A stretch of 64,000 nt of DNA, taken from assembly GCF_001427875.1 (NCBI RefSeq), contig NZ_LMHK01000001.1:932871-996870 (forward strand), written 5' to 3'. Origin of the DNA: Devosia sp. Root685. GTDB lineage: Bacteria; Pseudomonadota; Alphaproteobacteria; Rhizobiales; Devosiaceae. The notes below the pieces were generated by a model. It saw only the letters and a list, made by a program, of their open reading frames with translations, did not search any database and was not told where the DNA came from. Of this stretch, positions 41,558-49,816 are shown piece by piece (the stretch's first letter is position 1; each line of letters opens with the position of its first letter). The position numbers and the translations under genes are program-made.

Positions 41558-42838
41558 ATGAACCACACCCAGGACACTCTGTGGACACGCACGGCGCGAC
41601 TGCCGGCGGAATCCGACACCGCGCTTCCGCAGGCAGTCGATGTCGCGATCATCGGCGGCGGCTTCACCGGCATGACGGCCGCGCGCGAATTGCTGATCGC
41701 CGGCCGCTCCGTCGCAGTATTGGAAGCCGGCAAGATCGGAGCCGGTGCCAGCGGCATGAATGCCGGTTTCGTGGTTCCGAACTTTGCCAAGGCGGACCCC
41801 AATGCCGTCCGGGCAAAACTGGGAACCGAGCGCGGCAATGCGCTGCTTCGCCTTGTGGGCGATGGTGCCAATGCGGTGTTCCGAACCATCGAAGAGGATG
41901 GCATCAGCTGCGATGCGCGCCAGACCGGCTGGCTCAATCCCGCCTATGGGGCAGCGAGCGCCGAAATGCTCAAGGCCCGCGCCGCCCTCTGGCGCGAACT
42001 GGGGCGGCCGGTCTCGTTTCTCGATGCCGACCAAACCCACCAGCAGACGGGAATGGACATCTACGCGGGTGCGCTGCTCGATGAAGAAGGCGGCACCATT
42101 CACCCGCTCGACTATCTTCGTGGGCTTGGTCAAAGCGTCAGGCGCCGGGGCGGCACCGTGCACGAAGGACAATGCGTAGAAAAGGTCATCCGCGACGGCG
42201 CAGGCTGGCGCCTCACCATGCGCTCGGGCGCGACACTCACTGCCGCCAAGGTGCTTTTGTGCACCAATGCCTTTACGATCGGCGCGGCCTCGCGCATGGG
42301 CCGTTCGGCCGTGCCCCTGAGGGTCTATCAGATCGCGACGACGCCGGCCGATCCCGCCACGGTCAAACGGATCGCCCCCGACGGCAGGCCCGTCGGCGAT
42401 ACGAGACAAAACCTTTTCACCTATCGGCTCGACCGGGACAATCGCCTGATCAGTGGCGGCATGGCCGCTATTCCTTTCGGGGCATTTGACCGGCTCGGGC
42501 GCGCCGTTGCCGACCGCCTCAGCAAAGAGCTCGACCTGCCGCAGGCGGTGACCCCGGAAGTCGTCTGGACGGGCGTCGCCGCCATGACGCCCGATTTCCT
42601 GCCGCGCCTCCACCAGCTCGGCGAGGGATGGTTTGGCGGCATTGGCTGCAATGGACGCGGCATAGCGATGACGGCCCAGCTCGGGCGGGTTCTGGCCCAC
42701 GCCGCCCTGGGGGAAAGCCTCGACCATCTGCCTATCCCGGTGCGGCCGCTCCGCCCCCTGCCCTTTCACCAATTCACGCCAATCGTCGCTTCGGCCGCCC
42801 TTATCCAGGCTCGCCTGAAGGACAAGCTGGCCAAATGA
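41558..42838 (+). CDS. DAO-family FAD-dependent oxidoreductase
   Basis: A 426-residue flavoprotein oxidising an amine or amino acid. FAD-binding motif DVAIIGGGFTGMTAARELLI (residues 28-47) with the ribose-binding glutamate in VLEAGKIGAGASGMNAG. C-terminal FAD contact WFGGIGCNGRGIAMTAQLGR. The architecture is that of gamma-glutamylputrescine oxidase and D-amino acid dehydrogenases. It starts 2 bp after the permease stop. Together with the aminotransferase and RidA downstream it suggests oxidation of amino acids released from imported peptides. Confidence 0.88.
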   Translation: MNHTQDTLWTRTARLPAESDTALPQAVDVAIIGGGFTGMTAARELLIAGRSVAVLEAGKIGAGASGMNAGFVVPNFAKADPNAVRAKLGTERGNALLRLVGDGANAVFRTIEEDGISCDARQTGWLNPAYGAASAEMLKARAALWRELGRPVSFLDADQTHQQTGMDIYAGALLDEEGGTIHPLDYLRGLGQSVRRRGGTVHEGQCVEKVIRDGAGWRLTMRSGATLTAAKVLLCTNAFTIGAASRMGRSAVPLRVYQIATTPADPATVKRIAPDGRPVGDTRQNLFTYRLDRDNRLISGGMAAIPFGAFDRLGRAVADRLSKELDLPQAVTPEVVWTGVAAMTPDFLPRLHQLGEGWFGGIGCNGRGIAMTAQLGRVLAHAALGESLDHLPIPVRPLRPLPFHQFTPIVASAALIQARLKDKLAK

Positions 42839-42880
42839 CCGAACAGCATAGCGGCCACGAATGCCGTCAGGATTTATAAC

Positions 42881-44044
42881 ATGAAGCAACTCGCCCGCCG
42901 CATCACTGGGACGTCCAAAAAATCCTTCGGCATGTATGCGCGCGCCGCCGCCAGCGGCCGTGACGACCTGATCCATATGGAACTGGGCAAGCCCTTTGCC
43001 GACACGCCCCAGCATATCAAGGACGCGACCATCGCCGCCATTCAGGCCGGCAAGGTCCACTATTCGGACCTGCCCGGCATTCTACCCCTCCGCGAGGCTA
43101 TTGCGGCCAAACTCGCCCGTCAGAACGGCATGGACGTCACGCCCGACCAGGTCGTGGTGACCAATGGCCTGACCCATGGCTCCTATGCCGCCCTCATGGC
43201 TTTCATTGACGAAGGCGACGAGGTGATCCTGCTCGAACCCTATTACCCCCAACACATCGGCAAGATCGAGCTGGCGGGGGGCGTGCCGGTGCAAGTGCCT
43301 CTCGACGCAGCGAACGATTATGCCATCGACGCGGCTGCGATCGAAGCCAGCATCACCGATCGCACCAAGATGATCGTCCTGATCAACCCATGCAACCCGA
43401 CCGGCCGCGTCTATACGCGCGAAGAGCTGACGGCGCTGGCCGATATCGCCATCCGCCACGACCTGATCGTGGTGTCGGACGAGGTCTATGAAGAGATCGT
43501 CTATGACGAGGCCGAACACATCTCTATTGCCGCGCTTCCCGGCATGGCCGAGCGCACCGTCACCCTTTTCGCCTTCACCAAGAGCTACGCCATGGACGGC
43601 TGGCGCATCGGCTATCTGGCCGCTCCAAAGGCGGCCATTGGCGCGATCCTCAAGATCACCGCCAATGACGTAACTCATGTGAACACCTTCATTCAGGAAG
43701 GCGCCCTAGCCGCGCTCAGTGGCGACCCGGCCGTGCTGGCGGAACTGATCGCGGATGACCGGGCCAAGCGAGACCGCGTCGTCACCCGTCTCAATCAGAT
43801 TTCGGGGGTAACCTGCCCCTGGCCGCAGGGCACCATCTATGCCTTCCCCGACATTTCCGCGCTCGGCCTGGCAGCCCAGAATATGGCCGAACGCCTGATG
43901 GACGAGGCGGGCGTCGTCGTCGAGGCCGGAAGCTTTTACGGCGCGGCCGGCGAGGGACGCCTCCGGCTATGTTTCGGGGCCTTGTCGCTGGACGAGATCG
44001 ATCGGGCTCTGGACCGCGTGGCAGCCTTCGTCAGGGGCCTCTGA
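42881..44044 (+). CDS. Class I/II PLP-dependent aminotransferase
   Basis: A 387-residue fold-type I aminotransferase of the AspC/AlaA group. The PLP-binding lysine is K234 in FAFTKSYAMDGWRIGYLAAP. Other PLP contacts are in VTNGLTHGSYAALMAF, INPCNPTGRVYTREEL and VVSDEVYEEIVYDE. A C-terminal carboxylate-binding arginine lies in EGRLRLCFGALS. A GTCAGGA box precedes the ATG. It transfers amino groups from an amino acid, probably one released from the imported peptide. Confidence 0.9.
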   Translation: MKQLARRITGTSKKSFGMYARAAASGRDDLIHMELGKPFADTPQHIKDATIAAIQAGKVHYSDLPGILPLREAIAAKLARQNGMDVTPDQVVVTNGLTHGSYAALMAFIDEGDEVILLEPYYPQHIGKIELAGGVPVQVPLDAANDYAIDAAAIEASITDRTKMIVLINPCNPTGRVYTREELTALADIAIRHDLIVVSDEVYEEIVYDEAEHISIAALPGMAERTVTLFAFTKSYAMDGWRIGYLAAPKAAIGAILKITANDVTHVNTFIQEGALAALSGDPAVLAELIADDRAKRDRVVTRLNQISGVTCPWPQGTIYAFPDISALGLAAQNMAERLMDEAGVVVEAGSFYGAAGEGRLRLCFGALSLDEIDRALDRVAAFVRGL

Positions 44045-44131
44045 ACCTGGCATTTCCGAGTTGCGGTTAGTGTCCGTTGCTCATACTAGCAAAGACCATA
44101 AGGTCAGCAGCACTTGGGAAAGGATATTCGA

Positions 44132-44857
44132 TTGCTCGAAAGCAAGTTCTCAACCGGCGAGCTGAAACCAGTTTCTTCGCGAAAGACTGTACACGACCTC
44201 GTCTATGAGCAATTGCGCGATGCCTTGATGTCGGGCGCGTTCGAGGCCCGGAAATCCTTCACGATCGCTTCCCTGTCCGAGCGATTTCACACATCGCACA
44301 TGCCGGTGCGCGAGGCGCTGCGGCGGCTTGCGTCCGAGAATGCCCTGAGCATTTCCGCATCCGGCACGGCCTATGTTCCGGCCATCACGGCCCCGGAGCT
44401 GCGCGACATCACCCTGGCGCGCATGATCGTTGAAGGCGCCACCGCGCGCATAGCCGGCCCCTTGCTCACGCAGGACGACGTCGTCGCCCTTGAGCAGATC
44501 CTCAACCACCACCGCGCCAGCGCCAGCGCGGGAAACAATATCGAAATGACCGCTGCAAACCGCGCCTTCCATTTCCATATCTACCGCGCCTCGGGCAGCG
44601 TCGTGTTGATGAGCCAGATCGAAAATCTCTGGCTGCGCTCGGGACCCTATGTTCGCTTTCTCTCCGACAGGATGAGCGAACTGCTCAAGACCGAGCATCG
44701 CTCGGGCTTTACCGACCAGCATGCCGCCATGATCCATGCCATCAAGAATGGCGACTGGAAGGCTCTGGGCGATGCCTGTGAGGCCGACATTCGAGCCTCC
44801 CAAGATTTGCTGCTCGATATTCTTGCAGCCGAAGACAGCACGACCAATACACCGTAA
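44132..44857 (+). CDS. GntR-family (FCD) transcriptional regulator
   Basis: A 241-residue regulator. Winged helix: VHDLVYEQLRDALMSGAFEA to RFHTSHMPVREALRRLASEN. The C-terminal FCD ligand-binding helical domain includes MTAANRAFHFHIYRASGS and FTDQHAAMIHAIKNGDW with the metal-site histidines. TTG 44132 with GGGAAAGGA 8 bases upstream was chosen; a TTG at 44114 is an alternative with a poorer site. It ends the peptide operon and is the candidate reader of the TTTGATCAAA palindromes; the inverted repeat before ridA is another candidate site. Confidence 0.85.
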   Translation: MLESKFSTGELKPVSSRKTVHDLVYEQLRDALMSGAFEARKSFTIASLSERFHTSHMPVREALRRLASENALSISASGTAYVPAITAPELRDITLARMIVEGATARIAGPLLTQDDVVALEQILNHHRASASAGNNIEMTAANRAFHFHIYRASGSVVLMSQIENLWLRSGPYVRFLSDRMSELLKTEHRSGFTDQHAAMIHAIKNGDWKALGDACEADIRASQDLLLDILAAEDSTTNTP

Positions 44858-44915
44858 GCCAAGTGCCCCTTTGCACGCCAAACCGGGCGCAGCACCCTTA
44901 CACGCTACTAAATCC

Positions 44916-44933
44916 CGTGATCATACGATCACG
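44916..44933. promoter_or_regulatory. Inverted repeat before ridA
   Basis: CGTGATC-ATAC-GATCACG, a perfect 7-bp inverted repeat with a 4-base centre, 24 bases upstream of the ridA start and 58 bases after the GntR stop. It could be an operator for the adjacent GntR protein. Its core TGATC is shared with TTTGATCAAA, but spacing differs. Confidence 0.4.
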
Positions 44934-44956
44934 CACTGACAGCCGAGGTTACAAAT

Positions 44957-45346
44957 ATGTCGACGGACCGTTGGGCGATCTCGTCCGGATCGAAATTCGA
45001 GAAGCTGGCGGGCTATTCGCGCGCGGTCGTCGATGGCGAGTGGGTTTTCGTGTCTGGCACGGCTGGCCATAATGCGGACGGCTCCATCTCGCCCGACCCG
45101 GAAGAGCAGACGCGCCAGTCGCTTCGCACCATCGCCAAGGCTCTTGACCAAGCCGGCGCCACCCTTGCCGACATCGTCCGCCTCAATGTCTATATCGCCG
45201 AACGGCAGGATGTGATGACGGTCTCGAAAGTGCTGGGCGAAACCTTTTCGGATCCACGCCCCACCAATACAACGATCATCTGCGGCTTCCCGGTCGAAGA
45301 GATCAAAGTCGAGATCGAGGTCACCGCCCGCAAGCGCGGAGACTGA
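44957..45346 (+). CDS. RidA family protein (enamine/imine deaminase)
   Basis: A 129-residue YjgF/YER057c/UK114-type protein. RWAISSGSKFEKLAGYSRAV and VSGTAGHNADGSISPDPEEQ match the N-terminus. QTRQSLRTIAKALDQAGATL and DIVRLNVYIAE are conserved, and FPVEEIKVEIEVTA is the last strand. Such proteins hydrolyse reactive imine or enamine intermediates made by amino-acid oxidases and PLP enzymes, which fits the DAO-type oxidase and aminotransferase upstream. Confidence 0.92.
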   Translation: MSTDRWAISSGSKFEKLAGYSRAVVDGEWVFVSGTAGHNADGSISPDPEEQTRQSLRTIAKALDQAGATLADIVRLNVYIAERQDVMTVSKVLGETFSDPRPTNTTIICGFPVEEIKVEIEVTARKRGD

Positions 45347-45428
45347 TCGCACGGCCATGGGCGTCGTTAGGGCTTTGGACCAGCGCGAGCAGGCCATAAG
45401 CGGGCGTTCCTTGGCGGGCTAGCGCAGA

Positions 45429-46433
45429 TCACCGTATCGGCCTGCCCGCAGCGTCGAAACGATGGAGGCGCTCTTGGAGCGGTGAGACACGCAGCACCTC
45501 GCCGCTTTTCACCGTGGCAGTGCCATCCACCCGCACCACGACCGGCTCCGCCTCGCCCATATCGAGATAGACATAGGCATCGGAGCCCAGGTTCTCGGCG
45601 TGGATCACGGTCCCTTCCCAAATGCCGTCGGGCCGAATTGTCATGTGCTCGCCGCGAATTCCAAGGGTAGCGCAGCCATAGGCCTCCACCTTCGGACCGG
45701 TCAAAAAGTTCATCTTCGGCGAACCGATAAATCCGGCCACGAAGAGACTGGCGGGATGCTCGTAGAGTTCGAGCGGGGTACCGACCTGTTCGATGAGGCC
45801 ATCGCGCAAGACGCAGATGCGGTCGGCCAGGGTCATGGCCTCAACCTGATCGTGGGTGACGTAGACCATGGTCACCTGGTCCATGTCGGCATGGAGCCGG
45901 GCGATCTCGATACGGGTCGCCACGCGCAGTGCGGCGTCGAGATTGGACAGCGGCTCGTCAAACAGAAAAACCTTGGGGTCGCGGGTGATGGCCCGGCCGA
46001 TGGCGACGCGTTGCCGCTGCCCGCCCGATAGCTGCTTGGGCAAGCGGTCGAGATAGGGCCGGATTTGCAGCATGTCGGCCGCTTTTTCAACGCGCCTGCG
46101 GATGTCTTCCTTGCTGTGACCGCGTTCGAGCGTCAGGCCGAAGGCCATATTGTCGTAGACGCTCATATGCGGGTAGAGCGCATAAGACTGGAACACCATG
46201 GCGATGCCGCGTTTGGCTGGCGCGACGGCATTGACCCGCTTGCCGTCAAAGATCATGTCGCCGGAGGTGATATCCTCGAGCCCCGAAATCAGGCGCAGCA
46301 GGGTAGATTTGCCGCACCCAGAGGGGCCGACGAACACCATGAACTCGCCCTTCTCAATTCTGAGGTCGATCCCCTTGATGACGTCGAAGGCACCAAAGGA
46401 CTTGCGGAGGTTTTTCAGTTCGATCGAAGCCAA
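45429..46433 (-). CDS. Sugar ABC transporter ATP-binding protein (UgpC-type)
   Basis: A 334-residue ATPase with Walker [11 protein letters not shown]-loop VFQSYALYPH, signature [14 protein letters not shown], Walker [13 protein letters not shown], switch YVTHDQVEAM and the C-terminal MalK-type domain (FIGSPKMNFLTG). The start is TTG 46431-46433 with an excellent GAGGAGG box. It closes the sulfatase operon, 10 bp after the sulfatase gene. Confidence 0.92.
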   Translation of the reverse strand: MASIELKNLRKSFGAFDVIKGIDLRIEKGEFMVFVGPSGCGKSTLLRLISGLEDITSGDMIFDGKRVNAVAPAKRGIAMVFQSYALYPHMSVYDNMAFGLTLERGHSKEDIRRRVEKAADMLQIRPYLDRLPKQLSGGQRQRVAIGRAITRDPKVFLFDEPLSNLDAALRVATRIEIARLHADMDQVTMVYVTHDQVEAMTLADRICVLRDGLIEQVGTPLELYEHPASLFVAGFIGSPKMNFLTGPKVEAYGCATLGIRGEHMTIRPDGIWEGTVIHAENLGSDAYVYLDMGEAEPVVVRVDGTATVKSGEVLRVSPLQERLHRFDAAGRPIR

Positions 46434-46443
46434 TTGTGCCTCC

Positions 46444-47949
46444 TCAGGTTAGGGTCGAAAGGCCAAGGCGGTCGAAGAGTTCGATAGGGGCGCCGTAGCC
46501 GGCCAGGGTTTCCCGCATCAAGCGCCGCATGCGGGCAAGCTCGTCCGGCCGTTCTTCAACCAAATTTTGGACCTGGCCCGGATCGGCCACCCGGTTGAAC
46601 AGCAACGGTTCACTGTCGAGCGGCCTTCGATCCGTCGGCCCGTCTTCGGTGAACGGTATCTTCCACTGCGGGATATCCACATTGGGCATGAACTGGCCCT
46701 GGTCCACGGGTTTGTCCGGCGCGATGATGGTCGTTGGGACCATGGATGAATAGGCAAACAGCGGCTTGCTGCGGTCAGGCGGCTGGATGAGCGTCCATTC
46801 GCCGTCGGTGCAGCAAAGGCCATTGCCGAAAATGCCATAGAGAACCGCCTCGCGCCCCTCTAAACCCCCGTCCGCCATGAGCGGCAGGACGGAGCCAGAA
46901 TGCGTGCCCGGTGGTAGGTCGATCCCCGCAGCGTCGAGAACGGTGCCGAAAATATCGAGCGTACTGGTCAACCCGGTTACCGCGCGACCATCAGCCTTGT
47001 GGCGTGGATCCCAGACCAACAGCGGAATATTGGCGTGGCTGTCGAAGTGCGGATACTGCTTGCCGAAGCCGTGTCGCTCGCCCAGGTCATGACCGTGATC
47101 GGTGGTGACGATGACGATCGTGTCGTCCCAGAGTTTGAGATCGTCCATGGTCTGCATGAGCTTGCCGAACCAGTGGTCGGTCATGGTGATCTTGCCGCCA
47201 TATTGAGAGCGGATATAGGCAAGCTCCTCCTCACTTGTGGTCGAGAGGAATTCGGCTTGGCTGGCGGCATTCTGATAAGGTGGCCAGAGCGTGTATTTGT
47301 CCCGATCCGTCCCCTGGCCATACATGGACGCGTAGGGCTCAGGCACGTCGAAGGGTTCGTGGACGTCGAAACATTCCACCTGCAGGAAAAATGGATTGTC
47401 CTGCTTGGGGGCCTTGAGCCAGTCGCAGGCGCCGTTCATCACCTTCGCCGAGAAATAGTCCTTCTCATCCTTGAATTCGGCGATGTTGGAATAGTAGCGG
47501 TGACCATAACCGGGGCGCCACTTCTCCACATTATGCACCCATTGCGGCAGGTCGGTATCGGGCAGCAGCGGCTTCCAGAAGTCGAGCTCATGCCCGCGCA
47601 CCAGTTCGGCGCTCTGGAAACCCTGGATGTAGCCGTTCGCCGACTCTTCCCAGTAGTGATAGTGATCCGTGACCATGCCGGTGGAATAGCCGGCCTTTTC
47701 GAGCAGTTTGGGCAGACGTAGGTCAAACGGCTCCAACGGCCCCCAGGGGCGCCACTGCAGGTTCATGGTGCCGGAAAACATTTCGCGGCGGGCAGGCATG
47801 CAGGGCAGACTGCCGGTGAAGTGATTGTCGAAGCGCCAGGCGCCGCGATCGACGAAGGCCTGCATGTTCGGCGTCGCATATTCCGTGCCGCCATAGGGCG
47901 AGAGGGCATTGCGGTTGACGCTATCGATCAGCACAAGAATGATATTCAT
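46444..47949 (-). CDS. Type I sulfatase (formylglycine-dependent)
   Basis: A 501-residue arylsulfatase-superfamily enzyme. MNIILVLIDSVNRNALSPYG has the first metal Asp (D9). The catalytic C-x-P-x-R motif is GSLPCMPARREMF with C50 to be converted to formylglycine. VIVTTDHGHDLGERHGFGKQ carries further metal ligands (Asp-His). No signal peptide, so it should act in the cytoplasm, on a sulfated compound taken up by the transporter of this operon. ATG 47949 was chosen from homology. An ATG at 48006 overlapping the permease stop (TGATG) would add 19 residues and is possible by coupling. No formylglycine-generating enzyme gene is in the window. Confidence 0.88.
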   Translation of the reverse strand: MNIILVLIDSVNRNALSPYGGTEYATPNMQAFVDRGAWRFDNHFTGSLPCMPARREMFSGTMNLQWRPWGPLEPFDLRLPKLLEKAGYSTGMVTDHYHYWEESANGYIQGFQSAELVRGHELDFWKPLLPDTDLPQWVHNVEKWRPGYGHRYYSNIAEFKDEKDYFSAKVMNGACDWLKAPKQDNPFFLQVECFDVHEPFDVPEPYASMYGQGTDRDKYTLWPPYQNAASQAEFLSTTSEEELAYIRSQYGGKITMTDHWFGKLMQTMDDLKLWDDTIVIVTTDHGHDLGERHGFGKQYPHFDSHANIPLLVWDPRHKADGRAVTGLTSTLDIFGTVLDAAGIDLPPGTHSGSVLPLMADGGLEGREAVLYGIFGNGLCCTDGEWTLIQPPDRSKPLFAYSSMVPTTIIAPDKPVDQGQFMPNVDIPQWKIPFTEDGPTDRRPLDSEPLLFNRVADPGQVQNLVEERPDELARMRRLMRETLAGYGAPIELFDRLGLSTLT

Positions 47950-48005
47950 ATGGAAAGCCAGTACGGGAATGAGGGTCCGGGCGAAGGGGCAAGGCCCCTC
48001 CGCCA

Positions 48006-48851
48006 TCAGGTTTTGACGGCGCCGGCCGAAAGGTCAGACACGAGCTTGCGCTGGAGGAACATGAAGATGATCAAGGTCGGCAGGGTGGATACGACAGAGG
48101 CTGCCATCACCAGGTTCCATTGGGTGGTATATTCCCCGAAGAACCCCGCGAGCCCGACTGGAACCGTCTTGTTCTCGTCCGAGGTCATGAGCGTCAGCGC
48201 GAACAGGAACTCGTCCCAGGCCGATACGAAGGCATAGACGGCCACGGTGACGATGCCGGGCCAGGCGACCGGAAGGATAACCCGGAAGATGATCTGCAGG
48301 GTCGTGGCGCCGTCGATGCGGGCTGCGTCGTCAAGGTCACGCGGGATCGTATCGAGATAACCGAGCAGCATGTAAATGCAGAAGGGCAGGTTCACCGCGA
48401 TATAGGAAATGACCAGCGCCAGCGGATTGTTGATCATGCCCAGCGAGAAGAAGGTCGCATAAAGCGGAGTGATCAGGATGACGAAGGGGAAGAGCTGCGT
48501 CGCGATCACCATGATCAGCAGCGTCTGCCGCCCACGAAACCGCCGGTTTCGCGAGAAGCCATAAGCCGTGACCATGGAAATGACCACCGCGACGATTGTG
48601 GCGACCGTGCAAACCACGAGGCTATTGCGCAGATAGGTCGGGAATGGCGACCCCTCGAGCAGCATAGCGTAGTTGTCGAGCGTGAAGGTGGTGATCAGCT
48701 GGAAGGTGCGGGTGAAAATCTCCGATTCCGGACGGAAGGAAATCAGCACCACCCAGATGAAGGGGAAAGCCAGGATCAGCAGGAGACCGACACCGAGGAC
48801 AACGGTGACGAGATCGCGGACCGGATGGCTATTGATGGATTGATTTGCCAT
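48006..48851 (-). CDS. Sugar-type ABC transporter permease (MalG-type)
   Basis: A 281-residue CUT1 permease. ATG 48851 (MANQSINSHPVRDLVTVVLG) was chosen because a 62-codon upstream extension overlaps the partner permease gene and has no family sequence. The EAA loop is DLDDAARIDGATTLQIIFRV. Six helices. It is 8 bp downstream of the MalF-type gene. Confidence 0.9.
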   Translation of the reverse strand: MANQSINSHPVRDLVTVVLGVGLLLILAFPFIWVVLISFRPESEIFTRTFQLITTFTLDNYAMLLEGSPFPTYLRNSLVVCTVATIVAVVISMVTAYGFSRNRRFRGRQTLLIMVIATQLFPFVILITPLYATFFSLGMINNPLALVISYIAVNLPFCIYMLLGYLDTIPRDLDDAARIDGATTLQIIFRVILPVAWPGIVTVAVYAFVSAWDEFLFALTLMTSDENKTVPVGLAGFFGEYTTQWNLVMAASVVSTLPTLIIFMFLQRKLVSDLSAGAVKT

Positions 48852-48859
48852 GACGCGCC

Positions 48860-49792
48860 TCACTTTTCTCGGAAGATCACGAAGAAATAGATGAGGGCGA
48901 AGGCGAACATGATGAGGCTCATGACGACGCCGACGGCTGCGCCGGCACCCATGCGATAATCGACGAAGGACGTCGTATACATCTGGGTGGCGAGCACCTG
49001 AGTATAGTCGCCGGGCCCACCACGGGTCGCGAGCCACACATAGACAAAATTGTTGAAGGTCCAGATGGTGGTCAGGAGCGTGATCACCGCCAGCACCGGC
49101 TTCAACAGCGGCAGGACGATGCGCGTCTGAATCTGGAATTCATTGGCGCCGTCGATGCGCGCCGCTTCGCGTAATTCACTGGGGATGGACTGCAACGCGG
49201 CGAGGATGGTGATGACGACGAACGGCAGTTCGCGCCAGATCAACATGGTTTCGATGGCGCCCCAGACCGTCGAGGTGCGGGCAAGGAAGGGGATGCCCTG
49301 CTCGATCGCGCCGATGCCGACGAGGAATTGATTGACGACGCCGTAGCGCGCGTCGAGCAGCCATTTCCAGGCTGCGACGGCCACCACGGGCGGGGTGACC
49401 CAGGGCACGAGGATCAGCGAGCGCACCAGCCAGCCAAGTTTCCAGCGAGAGAACACAGTGGCGTTGAGCAAAAGTGCAAGACCAAGGCCCAGGACCAGAC
49501 GCAGCACCACCGTGACCACGGTCAGCCACACCGTGGTGTTGATCAGCGACTGGCCGGTCGATGGATCGGTGAGCACTTCGGCGAAATTGTCGAAACCGAC
49601 CCACCGGCCTTCGCGGCCAAGGTCGAACAGGCTTAACTCCTGAAACGCCAGGGCGATATTGTAGATAGCCGGGCCGGCAAAGAAGAAGGCAAGAATGAGC
49701 ATGGCCGGAAGGACCAGCAGGTAGGGCTCCAGCTTCTTGCCCCAGACATGCGCCGGCTCTTCAGCCGGCGCGCTGGTTGGTAGAACGGACAT
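48860..49792 (-). CDS. Sugar-type ABC transporter permease (MalF-type)
   Basis: A 310-residue permease with six helices; first YLLVLPAMLILAFFFAGPAI. EAA loop ELREAARIDGANEFQIQTRI, followed by VLPLLKPVLAVIT. It follows the receptor gene by 24 bp. Confidence 0.9.
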   Translation of the reverse strand: MSVLPTSAPAEEPAHVWGKKLEPYLLVLPAMLILAFFFAGPAIYNIALAFQELSLFDLGREGRWVGFDNFAEVLTDPSTGQSLINTTVWLTVVTVVLRLVLGLGLALLLNATVFSRWKLGWLVRSLILVPWVTPPVVAVAAWKWLLDARYGVVNQFLVGIGAIEQGIPFLARTSTVWGAIETMLIWRELPFVVITILAALQSIPSELREAARIDGANEFQIQTRIVLPLLKPVLAVITLLTTIWTFNNFVYVWLATRGGPGDYTQVLATQMYTTSFVDYRMGAGAAVGVVMSLIMFAFALIYFFVIFREK

Positions 49793-49816
49793 GGCCGCGA
49801 TATTCCTTGGGAAAGG

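Noticed and set aside
41522..43060. 512-codon minus-strand open frame
   Set aside because: Antisense to the DAO-family oxidase; no protein-family features.
44114..44131. Upstream TTG start for the GntR gene
   Set aside because: The TTG at 44132 has a better placed GGGAAAGGA box; kept only as an alternative.
48852..49037. N-terminal extension of the MalG-type permease (62 codons)
   Set aside because: It overlaps the upstream permease gene out of frame and shows arginine-rich shadow sequence and no membrane segment.
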